A stretch of 64,000 bases of DNA from Nocardiopsis composta. GTDB lineage: Bacteria > Actinomycetota > Actinomycetes > Streptosporangiales > Streptosporangiaceae. The DNA lies in contig NZ_JACHDB010000002.1 in NCBI RefSeq assembly GCF_014200805.1, positions 558,001 through 622,000 of the forward strand, in the 5' to 3' direction. Numbering within the stretch: the first letter of the stretch is position 1; each line of letters opens with the position of its first letter. The translations under genes and the position numbers were made by a program. Below the pieces are notes generated by a model, which ran no database searches, was not told the origin of the DNA, and saw only the letters and a list, made by a program, of their open reading frames with translations. Positions 18,251 to 26,537 of the stretch are shown here, piece after piece.

Positions 18251-19372
18251 CTAGTCCCCCTTCTCCGCGTCCCAGAACGTGGGCCCGACCGCGCTGGAGA
18301 AGTCGCCCTTGGCGATGAGGTAGCCCTCATCGTCGACGCCGATGGGCAGCTGCGGCAGCGGCCGGTGCGCCGGGCCGAAGACGACCTTCGCGCCGTCCGC
18401 GGCGTCGAACGTCGACTGGTGGCACGGGCACAGGATACGGTGCGAGCCCCGCTCGTACAGGGCCGCAGGGCAGCCCACGTGCGTGCAGATCTTGGAGTAC
18501 GCGACGATGCCGTCGTGCGTCCAGTTCATCTGCTGCTCGCTCATCCCCGGCTTGAAGTCGCCCTCGGGAATCTTGATCAGCATGATGACGGTCTTGGCCT
18601 GGTCGTTCAGGCTGAGGCCGTGCGGGTGCTCCTCGTTGTGCGGGTACTCCGGGAAGGCCGTGACCATGGAGCCGTCCTCGGCGAGGTCGGCGGCCTTGAT
18701 CAGCTGGTTGGTCCCTTCGACCACCATCCGGGTGCCGTCTTCCCACAGCGTCTTCTTGAGCTTGTCGCCGGGGAGCGGGCCGGTGTCGCGCAGCAGCACG
18801 ATCGGGGCCAGGCCCAGCGGCACCATGGAGAGCAGCAGCGTCCGCCGGAGCAGCGGCCGCTTGGTGAAGCCGCTCTCGTCGGCGCTCTTCATGAAGAACT
18901 CGCTGAACGAGCTCTTCTCCTCAGGGGAGGAGGGGAGCTCGTCGTAGGGCGAGGAGACCTCGTAGTGCGGCATGATCCGCCGCGCCCACACGGTCATGCC
19001 GGCGCCGATGCCGAACAGCGACAGGGCGAGCGTGCCGCCCAGCGCCATGTTCGAGTACTGCGCGATCTGCGGGTCGGCGATGGCCTGCTCGCCCTCGGCG
19101 TTCGGCCCCCACGCGAAGTAGGCGACGAAGAACCCGATGCCGGCGAGGAAGGCGATGAGGAACCAGACGGCGGCGGTCTTCTCCGCGCGCCGCTGCTCCT
19201 CCTCGCTGTGCTTGTGCGTCTCCTCCGCGGGGTAGGGCCCCGCGTGCTCGCGGCGCGGCTCCTCCGCGCCGGAGACGATCGTCTCGCCCTCGGCGGAGGC
19301 GGGCGTCCCGATGACCCGGTCGTCGGGGCCGCCGGATGCTCCGGAGGCGGTGGTGTCGTTGTTATCAGTCAT
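18251..19372 (-). CDS. qcrA: Cytochrome bc1 complex Rieske iron-sulfur subunit
   Basis: Carries the 2Fe-2S cluster that receives the first electron from quinol. 373 residues. Cluster motifs CTHVGC and CPCHQS are both present (two Cys, two His), with the surrounding disulfide cysteines. As usual in actinobacteria it has an extended N-terminus with three membrane segments (about 75-95, 110-132, 185-205). ATG 19372 overlaps the qcrC end by eight bases. Confidence 0.98.
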   Translation of the reverse strand: MTDNNDTTASGASGGPDDRVIGTPASAEGETIVSGAEEPRREHAGPYPAEETHKHSEEEQRRAEKTAAVWFLIAFLAGIGFFVAYFAWGPNAEGEQAIADPQIAQYSNMALGGTLALSLFGIGAGMTVWARRIMPHYEVSSPYDELPSSPEEKSSFSEFFMKSADESGFTKRPLLRRTLLLSMVPLGLAPIVLLRDTGPLPGDKLKKTLWEDGTRMVVEGTNQLIKAADLAEDGSMVTAFPEYPHNEEHPHGLSLNDQAKTVIMLIKIPEGDFKPGMSEQQMNWTHDGIVAYSKICTHVGCPAALYERGSHRILCPCHQSTFDAADGAKVVFGPAHRPLPQLPIGVDDEGYLIAKGDFSSAVGPTFWDAEKGD

Positions 19373-20279
19373 GGGCTCGCTGCTTCGCGGTGATCCAGAT
19401 CGCGCACGCGATGATCAGGGTCAGACCGACCGTCCAGCCGATCAGCCCTTCGGCGACCTGACCCACCCGGTTCAGGGCGAAGATGCCGCCGGCGTCCGGT
19501 TCGGCCTGGAGGTTCTTCACGTAGGCGATCAGCTCCTGCTTGTCATCGGGGTTGATCGCCAGGTCGTTGAAGACGGGCATCTGGCCCGGACCGGTGGACA
19601 TGGCCTCGTAGATCTGGCGCGGCGTGGCGTCGGTGAGCTCCGGGGCCCAGTGGCCGTCGGTCAGACCGCCGCCGGCGCCCGACCACGAGTGGCAGTGCGC
19701 GCAGTTGGCCAGGTAGAGCTTCATGCCGGCCTCGACGTCGTCGGCGCCGGCGATGTAGGCGTCGTATTCCGCCTGGTACTCCTCGGTGGCCTTCTCGTAG
19801 GCCTCCTCGCTGTCGAAGTCCTCGCGGACCGGGGCGTCGCCGGGGACGTCCACCGGGACCGCGGGGCCCTTCCCGATCTCCTGCTCGTAGAAGGCGATCA
19901 GGTTGTCGATCTCTGAGCGGGAGAAGGCCGGGTCCTTACGGGGCATCTGCGCGTCGGGGTTGCTCGACGGCATGCGGCCGGTGCTCACCTGGAAGTCGAT
20001 CGAGGCGCCGCCGGCGGTGGTGATGTCGGGGGCGTTGCCCGACCCCCCGCCGGTCTCGCCGTGGCAGCTCGCGCAGCTGCGGTTCCAGATGTCCCTGCCC
20101 TCGGCGATGTCCACGGCGCCCTCTTCGGGGCCGCTGCTCTGGGCGGCGAGGACCTGTGCTTCAGCCCGTTCGGCGTTGGGCGCCAACGCGGCGTACCCCA
20201 CGCCGAACACGGCGAGCGCGAGTAGGACGACGACGTATCCCGCAAGGGGATGCCGTCGCCGCGCGGTAATCCATTTCAC
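19365..20279 (-). CDS. qcrC: Cytochrome bc1 complex dihaem cytochrome c subunit
   Basis: Fused dihaem cytochrome that carries electrons directly from bc1 to the aa3 oxidase CuA site, replacing soluble cytochrome c. 304 residues: N-terminal membrane anchor (about 14-34), two c-type domains with CASCH (near residue 70) and CAHCH, and a C-terminal membrane helix (GLIGWTVGLTLIIACAIWI). GTG 20279 with a weak GGGGA upstream, 17 bases after ctaE. Confidence 0.97.
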   Translation of the reverse strand: MKWITARRRHPLAGYVVVLLALAVFGVGYAALAPNAERAEAQVLAAQSSGPEEGAVDIAEGRDIWNRSCASCHGETGGGSGNAPDITTAGGASIDFQVSTGRMPSSNPDAQMPRKDPAFSRSEIDNLIAFYEQEIGKGPAVPVDVPGDAPVREDFDSEEAYEKATEEYQAEYDAYIAGADDVEAGMKLYLANCAHCHSWSGAGGGLTDGHWAPELTDATPRQIYEAMSTGPGQMPVFNDLAINPDDKQELIAYVKNLQAEPDAGGIFALNRVGQVAEGLIGWTVGLTLIIACAIWITAKQRAHD

Positions 20280-20296
20280 GGTTTCCCCGTTTCGGG

Positions 20297-20923
20297 TTAC
20301 TGGATGAAGTAGATGGTTGCGAACAGAGCGACCCAGACCACGTCGACGAAGTGCCAGTAGTAGGACACAACGATGGCACTCGTGGCCTGCTGGTGGGTGA
20401 AGCGCTTCGCGGCGTACGTACGACCGAGCATGATCAGGAACGCGATCAGACCGCCGATGACGTGGAGGCCGTGGAAGCCGGTGGTCAGGTAGAACATCGA
20501 GCCGTAGGCGCTGGACTGCAGAGTCAGGCCCTCGTGCACGATGAGCTCGTAGTACTCATAGGCCTGCCCCAGAACGAAGACGAGGCCCATGAGGAACGAG
20601 ATGAAGAACCACTTGCGGAGCTTCCGCACATCACCGCGCTCAGCGGCCCAAACGCCGAACTGAGCGGTGAAGCTGGAGGCCACCAGGATGACGGTGATGG
20701 TCAGGGCCCACGGCACGTTCAGGTGAGCGGCTGGCCACTCGCCCAGGTCCGGGTTGCCCTTGGTCACCGATCGGATGGTGTAGTACATCGCGAACAGCGC
20801 TGCGAAGAACATGAGCTCGTTGGCCAACCACACGATGGTGCCAACGCTCACCAGGTCAGGACGCTTGGCCGCACCATGTACTGGTGTCGGTGCTGTTTCT
20901 TGGTTCGCGGTTGCTGTCGCCAC
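20297..20923 (-). CDS. ctaE: Cytochrome c oxidase subunit III
   Basis: Integral subunit of the aa3 oxidase. 208 residues with five membrane helices; [35 protein letters not shown] and [14 protein letters not shown] are standard COX3 motifs. First gene of the minus-strand operon, an order conserved in mycobacteria. The GTG at 20923 has AATAAT ending six bases upstream, suggesting a leaderless start. Confidence 0.97.
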   Translation of the reverse strand: MATATANQETAPTPVHGAAKRPDLVSVGTIVWLANELMFFAALFAMYYTIRSVTKGNPDLGEWPAAHLNVPWALTITVILVASSFTAQFGVWAAERGDVRKLRKWFFISFLMGLVFVLGQAYEYYELIVHEGLTLQSSAYGSMFYLTTGFHGLHVIGGLIAFLIMLGRTYAAKRFTHQQATSAIVVSYYWHFVDVVWVALFATIYFIQ

Positions 20924-21256
20924 GCCTGCATTATTGCGGCATCTGGCGGGGGTTGGTGCACGACCCCCCGTAAGGCGCCGGTTCGGCGCTGAACTGGGGC
21001 GCGGCCCGTCGCCGGGCCGTGATGCCCCTGTTATCTCCAGCCGCCCCGAAACGCGGTCCGAAGCCCGGTTCGGAGGGGTTCGCGGCTTCCGGCGGTCTCA
21101 TCTGTGTCACGGAGGGGGCTCCGGGGCCGCCCCGGGCGTGGCCCGGATCGCATCGCCGGTGGCATCCTGTCGTGTCGAAGGTCTCAAGGCAATAGGCTCG
21201 GTCACAACCGCGGTGTGGCGAAGAATCGCCACGCGACAAGTGAGGGACGGTCCGAT
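20924..21256. promoter_or_regulatory. Divergent promoter region ctaE / receiver-like gene
   Basis: 333 bases. AATAAT (20930-20935, minus strand) is the likely -10 for ctaE. On the plus strand TAGGCT (about 21194) may serve the receiver-like gene. No gene in between. Confidence 0.45.
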
Positions 21257-21727
21257 ATGGGTAACGCCGCCAGCTCCTCCACTCCAGCGGACGGCGCGGC
21301 CGCCGCGCAGGGCCCCGCGATGCGGGTGCTCGTCTACAGCGACAAGGCGGACACGCGCGAGCAGGTCCGGCTGGCCGTCGGCCGGCGCCCGGCGGCGGAC
21401 GTGCCCCAGGTCGAGTTCATCGAGTGCGCGACCGCGCCGGCGGTGCTCAAGCGGCTCGACGACGGGGGCGTCGACGTGTGCGTCTTCGACGGCGAGGCCG
21501 CCCCCACCGGCGGCATGGGCCTGTGCCGCCAGGCCAAGGACGAGATCTACCGGTGCCCGCCGGTACTGCTCCTCATCGGCCGGCGCGACGACGGCTGGCT
21601 CGCCACCTGGTCGCGGGCGGACAAGGTGGTCAGCCACCCGATCGACCCGGTCGCCCTGGCCGAGTCGCTGGCCGAGCTGATGCGCGGCCCGTCCGCCGGG
21701 CTCGCGGCGGCGCAGGGCCGCCGGTAG
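21257..21727 (+). CDS. Receiver-domain-like protein
   Basis: 156 residues from ATG 21257 (GAGGGACGG upstream). From residue 22 it follows a response-regulator receiver fold: RVLVYSDKADTREQVRLAVGR, VDVCVFDGEAAPTGGMGLCRQ, PPVLLLIGRRDDGWLATWSRADKVVSHPIDP. The acidic pocket is degraded: D29 alone replaces the DD pair, although an Asp stands in the phosphorylation region (VFDG). No output domain. Comparable proteins lie between ctaE and trpD in Streptomyces as I recall. Possibly a phosphorylation-independent signalling protein; function unknown. Confidence 0.72.
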   Translation: MGNAASSSTPADGAAAAQGPAMRVLVYSDKADTREQVRLAVGRRPAADVPQVEFIECATAPAVLKRLDDGGVDVCVFDGEAAPTGGMGLCRQAKDEIYRCPPVLLLIGRRDDGWLATWSRADKVVSHPIDPVALAESLAELMRGPSAGLAAAQGRR

Positions 21728-22043
21728 TCTCGGGACCGGGCCCCGCGCAGCCGGGGCCCGATCCGCAGATCCACGGAACGGACTCCGATCTCCGATGCAT
21801 CGATACGCCGCCGCCGTGCCCGGCCACGGCGGTTCACCCCTCCGCTTCTCCTCCCGCTTCAGCGGTGCCCGGCACCACGGCGCGGACCTCGCCCGATGGC
21901 GATGGTGCGCCGGTACGCCGTCCGCACGGCGCTGAGGATCGAGACAGGAGCGGCCCCCGCCGGTCCGGCCGGAGGAGCCCCCCGGCCCCGGAACCGCCGG
22001 CGCGAGGCGGCCGAGGAGAGCGACCACGGAGCGTGAGAGCATC
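21728..22043 (+). other. Spacer before trpD
   Basis: 316 bases. A short hairpin CGGGCCCC/GGGGCCCG (21737-21760) probably ends the receiver-like gene. A 46-codon reading frame 21795-21935 includes ARWRWCAG with two Trp codons near its end, but no convincing ribosome site or terminator follows, so a trp attenuator is only a possibility. Confidence 0.45.
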
Positions 22044-23108
22044 GTGAACACCACTGCGAACAGCCCCCGGCGGACCTGGTCCGCGCTGATCAACGCCCTG
22101 CTCGGCGGAGAGTCGCTGACCTCCGCCGACACCGGCTGGGCGATGAACGAGATCATGTCCGGATCGGCCAGCGACGTGCAGATCGCCGGTTTCGCCGTCG
22201 CGCTGCGCGCCAAGGGCGCCGGCGTCGACGAAGTGGTCGGCCTGGCCGAGGGCATGCTGGACAACGCGGTGCGGATCGAGGTCCCCGGCCGCACCGTGGA
22301 CATCGTCGGAACCGGCGGCGACCAGGCGCACACCGTCAACGTCTCCACCATGGCGGCGATCGTCGCCGCCGCGGCCGGGGCGAAGGTGGTCAAGCACGGC
22401 AACCGCGCCGCCTCCTCCTCGTGCGGCACCGCCGACGTGCTGGAGCGGCTGGGCGTGGTGATCGACCTGCCCCCCGCGGCCACCGCCGCGGTCGCCGAGG
22501 AGGCCGGCATCACCTTCTGCTTCGCCCCGCTGTTCCACCCGGCGCTGCGCTACGCCGCCAAGACCCGGCGCGAGCTGGCGGTGCCCACCGTCTTCAACTT
22601 CCTCGGCCCGCTGACCAACCCGGCCGCCCCCGGCGCGGCCGCGGTGGGGGTGTTCGACGAGGGCATGTGCGCCACGGTCGCCGGGGTGTTCGCCCGGCGG
22701 GGCGTGTCCGCCCTGGTGTTCCGGGGCGACGACGGGCTGGACGAGCTCACCACCACGACCACCTCCTCGGTGTGGATCGCCCGCGACGGCCAGGTGCGCG
22801 CCGACCGCCTGGACCCGCGCGACCTGGGCATCCCCCGTGCGGTCCCGGAGGACCTGCGCGGCGGCGACGTGGAGGTCAACGCACGGGTCGTCCGCGACCT
22901 GGTGCGCGGCGAGCGCGGCCCGGTGCGCGACGCGGTGCTGCTCAACGCGGGCGCGGCCATCGCCGCGGTGGAGGAGCTGCCCGGCACCCTCACCGAGATG
23001 CTGGAGCAGGGCGTGGCGCGGGCGGCCGCGGCCATCGACGACGGCCGCGCCGAGACCCTGCTGGAGCGCTGGATCGGCGTCAGCCAGGAGCAGGCCAAGC
23101 GCGGCTGA
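22044..23108 (+). CDS. trpD: Anthranilate phosphoribosyltransferase
   Basis: Second step of tryptophan synthesis: joins anthranilate to PRPP. 354 residues from GTG 22044. Contains DIVGTGGD (PRPP loop), [19 protein letters not shown] and [10 protein letters not shown]. Stand-alone, not in a trp operon; its position next to ctaE is conserved among actinobacteria. Convergent with the Lrp-like gene. Confidence 0.96.
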   Translation: MNTTANSPRRTWSALINALLGGESLTSADTGWAMNEIMSGSASDVQIAGFAVALRAKGAGVDEVVGLAEGMLDNAVRIEVPGRTVDIVGTGGDQAHTVNVSTMAAIVAAAAGAKVVKHGNRAASSSCGTADVLERLGVVIDLPPAATAAVAEEAGITFCFAPLFHPALRYAAKTRRELAVPTVFNFLGPLTNPAAPGAAAVGVFDEGMCATVAGVFARRGVSALVFRGDDGLDELTTTTTSSVWIARDGQVRADRLDPRDLGIPRAVPEDLRGGDVEVNARVVRDLVRGERGPVRDAVLLNAGAAIAAVEELPGTLTEMLEQGVARAAAAIDDGRAETLLERWIGVSQEQAKRG

Positions 23109-23133
23109 GCCGGCACGGGCGCGGCGACGCGCC

Positions 23134-23168
23134 AGGGCCCCGCCCCCGGTACGCCGGAGCGGGGCCCT
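23134..23168. terminator. Bidirectional hairpin between trpD and Lrp-like gene
   Basis: Perfect 10-bp arms AGGGCCCCGC (23134-23143) and its complement (23159-23168), between two converging genes. Confidence 0.7.
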
Positions 23169-23200
23169 CGGCCGTTCCCGGCCCCTGCTGAGCCGCGGGC

Positions 23201-23476
23201 TCAGATGCCCAGCGAGAAGGCGGCCTCCAGGTCGTGCTGGGAGTAGGCGTTGAACGCGATGTGGGTGTCGGAGGAGCGCACCCCCGGGATCTTGTTCACC
23301 CGGCCGGGGATCACCTCGGCGAGCTCGTCGTGGCGCCGCACGCGGACCAGGGCGATCAGGTCCACGTCGCCGGTGACCGAGTAGACCTCGCTGACCCCTT
23401 CCACCTCGGCGATCTCCTCGGCGACCTCGGGGATCCGGTCGACGTCGGCCTTGATCATGACGATCGCGGTGATCAC
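23201..23476 (-). CDS. Stand-alone Lrp/AsnC ligand-binding (RAM) domain protein
   Basis: 91 residues from GTG 23476 with AGGAGGG six bases upstream. The whole protein is the C-terminal amino-acid-binding domain of Lrp/AsnC regulators (VITAIVMIKADVDRIPEVAEEI, GVSEVYSVTGDVDLIALVRV, THIAFNAYSQHDLEAAF); the helix-turn-helix is absent, as in archaeal and actinobacterial SraA-like proteins. It may bind amino acids or modulate full Lrp proteins by mixed oligomers. Near trpD in Streptomyces too, by recollection. Confidence 0.88.
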   Translation of the reverse strand: MITAIVMIKADVDRIPEVAEEIAEVEGVSEVYSVTGDVDLIALVRVRRHDELAEVIPGRVNKIPGVRSSDTHIAFNAYSQHDLEAAFSLGI

Positions 23477-23583
23477 TGTTGCCCTCCTGGGTGCTCGGGT
23501 GCGGATCGGGAAGCGGCGGCCGGGCGCGGGTCCGCGCGCCCGCCCGCCGGAGCGGCGGGCCCGCGCGGCCGGGCCGGCGCGGG

Positions 23584-24342
23584 TCAGTACAGGTCGGACA
23601 GGCGCGTTCCGGAGCGCCAGCGGACGCGGTGGATCAGCAGGCCGCCGAGGACGCCGGCGATGAATCCGTAGACGTGCGCGGCGTAGGCGACGCTGCCCTC
23701 CCCGCCGGTGGAGGGCGGCATGCTGATGTAGAGAACATATTGGAGCACGAAGTAGGTGCCCACGAGCGCCCAGCCGGGCAGCCGGACCGGGAAGACCACC
23801 ACCAGGGTGATCACCCTGCTGCGGAACTGCACCACCAGGTAGGCGCCGAGCACCGCGGAGATCGCCCCGGACGCGCCGACCAGCGGCGACTGCCCGGCGG
23901 GGTCGGTCAGCGCGAAGGCGTACACCGAGACGACGCCGCAGAGCAGGTAGAGCGCCAGGTAGCGGAGCCGGCCCAGGCGGTCCTCCACCACCGGCCCGAA
24001 CACGAACAGGTACACCATGTTGCCGAGCAGGTGGGCCACCCCGCCGTGCAGGAACATCGAGGTGACCGCCGAGGTCCACGGCGTCTTGGCGTAGTCGGCG
24101 CCGGGGCACTCGGAGGGCGGGGCGACCTGCCCGCCGCCCAGCAGCTCCACCGGGAGCGCCCCCCACCGGTGGATGTAGACGTCGACGGCGCACAGCCGGT
24201 CCAGCAGGTCCCCGCCGTACCAGACCGCGATGAGCGACATCGGGGAGAGCAGGTAGACCAGCACGTTGGCGGCGATCAGCAGGTAGGTGGCGACCGGGAT
24301 CCGGCGCACCGGGTAGTCGTCGCTCAGCGGGATGCCTGCCAT
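23584..24342 (-). CDS. Rhomboid intramembrane serine protease
   Basis: Cleaves membrane proteins within the bilayer. 252 residues with about six membrane segments. Catalytic dyad S158 (GASGAIS) and H223 (AAHVYGFIAG); MFLHGGVAHLLGNMVYLFVFG supplies the oxyanion His/Asn positions. A 35-residue soluble loop (about 45-88) with two Cys follows the first helix. Starts 24 bases after the exonuclease gene stop, likely same transcript. Confidence 0.93.
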   Translation of the reverse strand: MAGIPLSDDYPVRRIPVATYLLIAANVLVYLLSPMSLIAVWYGGDLLDRLCAVDVYIHRWGALPVELLGGGQVAPPSECPGADYAKTPWTSAVTSMFLHGGVAHLLGNMVYLFVFGPVVEDRLGRLRYLALYLLCGVVSVYAFALTDPAGQSPLVGASGAISAVLGAYLVVQFRSRVITLVVVFPVRLPGWALVGTYFVLQYVLYISMPPSTGGEGSVAYAAHVYGFIAGVLGGLLIHRVRWRSGTRLSDLY

Positions 24343-24366
24343 GGGTGCCTGGTCCGTTCAGCTCGT

Positions 24367-26124
24367 TCAGAAGTCGTCGGCCATCGGGGCGCGGGCCCAG
24401 TCTGTCAGGTCGCGGTGGCGCTCCGCCCCGTCCGCCGGGCATGTCCACGGGTGGTCCAGGTCGACCAGGCGCACCCCGGGGCGGTCCAGCCAGTGCAGCA
24501 CGCACTCCATCTCCGCGGCGGTGGCGCGCGGGGCCGGCCCGGGGCCGGGCGGGACGGTCTCGGCCGCGGCGGTCAGCGCCGCGACGAAGGCCTGCGGGTC
24601 GGCGCCGCGCCGCATCAGCGCGCTGCCGGCGAGCCGGCCGTGCCGCACCACGTGCACCTCCCAGGCGCCCGGTTCCGCCTCCGCGGGGCAGGCCGCCACC
24701 AGTTGCGGGATCGCGGAGAGCGCGCCGAGCCGCTGCGCCCGGGCGGCGCCGCGCAGGAACGCGGTGAGCCGGTCGCGGCGGGCGGCGGCCTCCTCGTAGC
24801 GCTGCTGGGCGGCGAGCGCGTCGATGGCGGCGCGCACCGCCGCGACCACCGGCGCCGGGTCCCCGGTCATCGCCGCGGCGGCGGCCCGCGCGTGCACCGC
24901 GTACTCCTCGGGCGACTCCCGCCCCTCGCAGGGGGCGCCGCACCGGCCCAGGTCGGCCAGGACGCAGGCGGACACCGGGCGGGACGGGGAGAACCGGTGC
25001 GTGCACCGGCGCAGCGGGAACGCCTCCAGGATCGCCTCCCGGGCGAGCTCGGCCTGGCGCACCGAGGGGAACGGGCCGAGGTAGGGGGCGCCGTCGCCGC
25101 GGACCCGGGTCACCCGGGACAGCCGGGGGTGGGCGTCGGAGGTGAGGGTGAGCCAGACGGTCCGCTCGGCGTTGCGGGACCGCCGGTTGTAGGGCGGCTT
25201 CCGCTCGGAGATCAGCCGGATCTCCCGGACCTCGGCCTCCAGCCCGGTGGCGCAGACGATCGGGGTGACCCCCTCCACCAGGCCGATCATCTCCCGGACC
25301 CGGCCGCGGGTCTCGGCCGCGGTGAAGTAGGAGCGCACCCGGCGGCGGAGCCGGTTGCTCTTGCCGACGTACAGCGTCTCGCCGCGGGCGTCGGTGAACA
25401 GGTAGACGCCGGGCGCGTCGGGCACCCCGTCGGCCAGGTGCCGCTTGCCGCGCTGCGCGGGGGTGGGCGCGGTGCGGAAGGTGAGCAGATCCTCGACGCT
25501 GTGCACGCCGATCGGGCCGAGCCGCTCGAACAGGCCGTGCAGCACCCCGACGGTGGCCCGCGCGTCCTGCAGGGCGCGGTGCGAGGGCCGGTCGGCGACG
25601 CCGAAGAACCGGGCCAGCGTGCCCAGCTTGTGGTCGCGGACCTCCTCCCGGTTGAGCAGCCGCCGGGACAGCGGCAGGGTGTCCACCACCCGCGGCGCCG
25701 GCCAGCGGCGCCCCTGGCCGGCGCAGGCGGCCTTGAGGAACCCGATGTCGAACGGGGCGTTGTGCGCCACCAGCACGGTGTCCGGCGCGCCCCGCTCCAG
25801 CCCGGCGAACTCCAGGAAGGCGGGGAGCACCGAGCGGATCGGCGGCGCGGTGGCCACCATCGCCTGGGTGATGCCGGTGAGCAGGGTGATGCTGGGCGGG
25901 ATCGGCATCTCCGGGTTCACCAGCGAGGAGAACTCGGCGAGAACCTCTCCGCCGCGCACCTTGACCGCCCCGATCTCGGTGATCGCCGACGCCCCGGAGC
26001 GGCCCCCGGTGGTCTCCAGGTCGACCACGACGAAGGTGCCCTCGGAGAGCGGGGTGCCCAACTCGTCCAGGGAGATCTGGGCCGGCGCCGCCTCCGCGGC
26101 GCGTCGGGCCGTGCGGTCGTTCAC
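24367..26124 (-). CDS. DEDDh 3'-5' exonuclease fused to UvrC-type GIY-YIG domain
   Basis: 585 residues. N-terminal DnaQ-like exonuclease (about 28-200): VVVDLETTG (D35, E37), AHNAPFDIGFL and HRALQDARAT supply the DEDDh metal residues. Then a GIY-YIG module (about 238-320: APGVYLFTDARG, LYVGKSNRLRRRV) with UvrC-like ERKPPYNRRSR and a Cys-rich stretch. Resembles mycobacterial Rv2191, also next to trpD. Likely a DNA repair nuclease; activity not shown. I choose GTG 26124 because TACCCT ends six bases upstream; GTG 26151 is the alternative. Confidence 0.9.
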   Translation of the reverse strand: MNDRTARRAAEAAPAQISLDELGTPLSEGTFVVVDLETTGGRSGASAITEIGAVKVRGGEVLAEFSSLVNPEMPIPPSITLLTGITQAMVATAPPIRSVLPAFLEFAGLERGAPDTVLVAHNAPFDIGFLKAACAGQGRRWPAPRVVDTLPLSRRLLNREEVRDHKLGTLARFFGVADRPSHRALQDARATVGVLHGLFERLGPIGVHSVEDLLTFRTAPTPAQRGKRHLADGVPDAPGVYLFTDARGETLYVGKSNRLRRRVRSYFTAAETRGRVREMIGLVEGVTPIVCATGLEAEVREIRLISERKPPYNRRSRNAERTVWLTLTSDAHPRLSRVTRVRGDGAPYLGPFPSVRQAELAREAILEAFPLRRCTHRFSPSRPVSACVLADLGRCGAPCEGRESPEEYAVHARAAAAAMTGDPAPVVAAVRAAIDALAAQQRYEEAAARRDRLTAFLRGAARAQRLGALSAIPQLVAACPAEAEPGAWEVHVVRHGRLAGSALMRRGADPQAFVAALTAAAETVPPGPGPAPRATAAEMECVLHWLDRPGVRLVDLDHPWTCPADGAERHRDLTDWARAPMADDF

Positions 26125-26130
26125 CCGCAC

Positions 26131-26136
26131 AGGGTA
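26131..26136 (-). promoter_or_regulatory. -10 box for leaderless exonuclease mRNA
   Basis: TACCCT on the minus strand, six bases before GTG 26124. The same box and about the same spacing precede the DUF3043 gene (3551-3556). Confidence 0.4.
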
Positions 26137-26282
26137 AACGCGGCCGCCCACGGACGTGGAAAGATGGCCGGAACCATATTTCCTACCGGACCGGATGGGA
26201 CGGGAATCGGGGGAGCCGCCCGTGTCGGCCGGTGGCCTCCGTATGCCCGGGACCTAGGGTCGAGGGAGAAGGAGGACGCGAA

Positions 26283-26537
26283 GTGAGCATCGAGGCCCCG
26301 ACCGGCGACCGGCGCTGGCGCTGCGCCCAGTGCGGCAACCTCACCCGCTTCGACGTGGTGCGGACCGTCCGCTCTCGCGACTACCTGCACTTCGAGCTCT
26401 CGGGGGAGAGCCGGGTGGAGGAGCGCGAGGTGCTGGAGGAGCGGATCGAGCAGGTCCGCTGCCGCTGGTGCAACGCGGTGGACGCGGTGGAGTCCGTGGC
26501 GCGCCCGGACTCCGCGGAAAGCGGCACGGGGGCCTGA
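26283..26537 (+). CDS. Small zinc-ribbon protein
   Basis: 84 residues from GTG 26283 with GGAGG about nine bases upstream. Four cysteines in two CxxC pairs, C14/C17 (CAQC) and C60/C63 (CRWC), separated by an acidic strand-helix region, look like one zinc ribbon. Conserved in actinobacteria as I recall, function unknown. Stop overlaps the NYN gene start (TGATG), so the two are translationally coupled and may act together on RNA. Confidence 0.78.
   Translation: MSIEAPTGDRRWRCAQCGNLTRFDVVRTVRSRDYLHFELSGESRVEEREVLEERIEQVRCRWCNAVDAVESVARPDSAESGTGA

Noticed and set aside
15971-19393. Open frame of 1140 codons on the plus strand opposite qcrB and qcrA
   Set aside because: Antisense shadow of two clear respiratory genes; no start signal and no recognisable domain.
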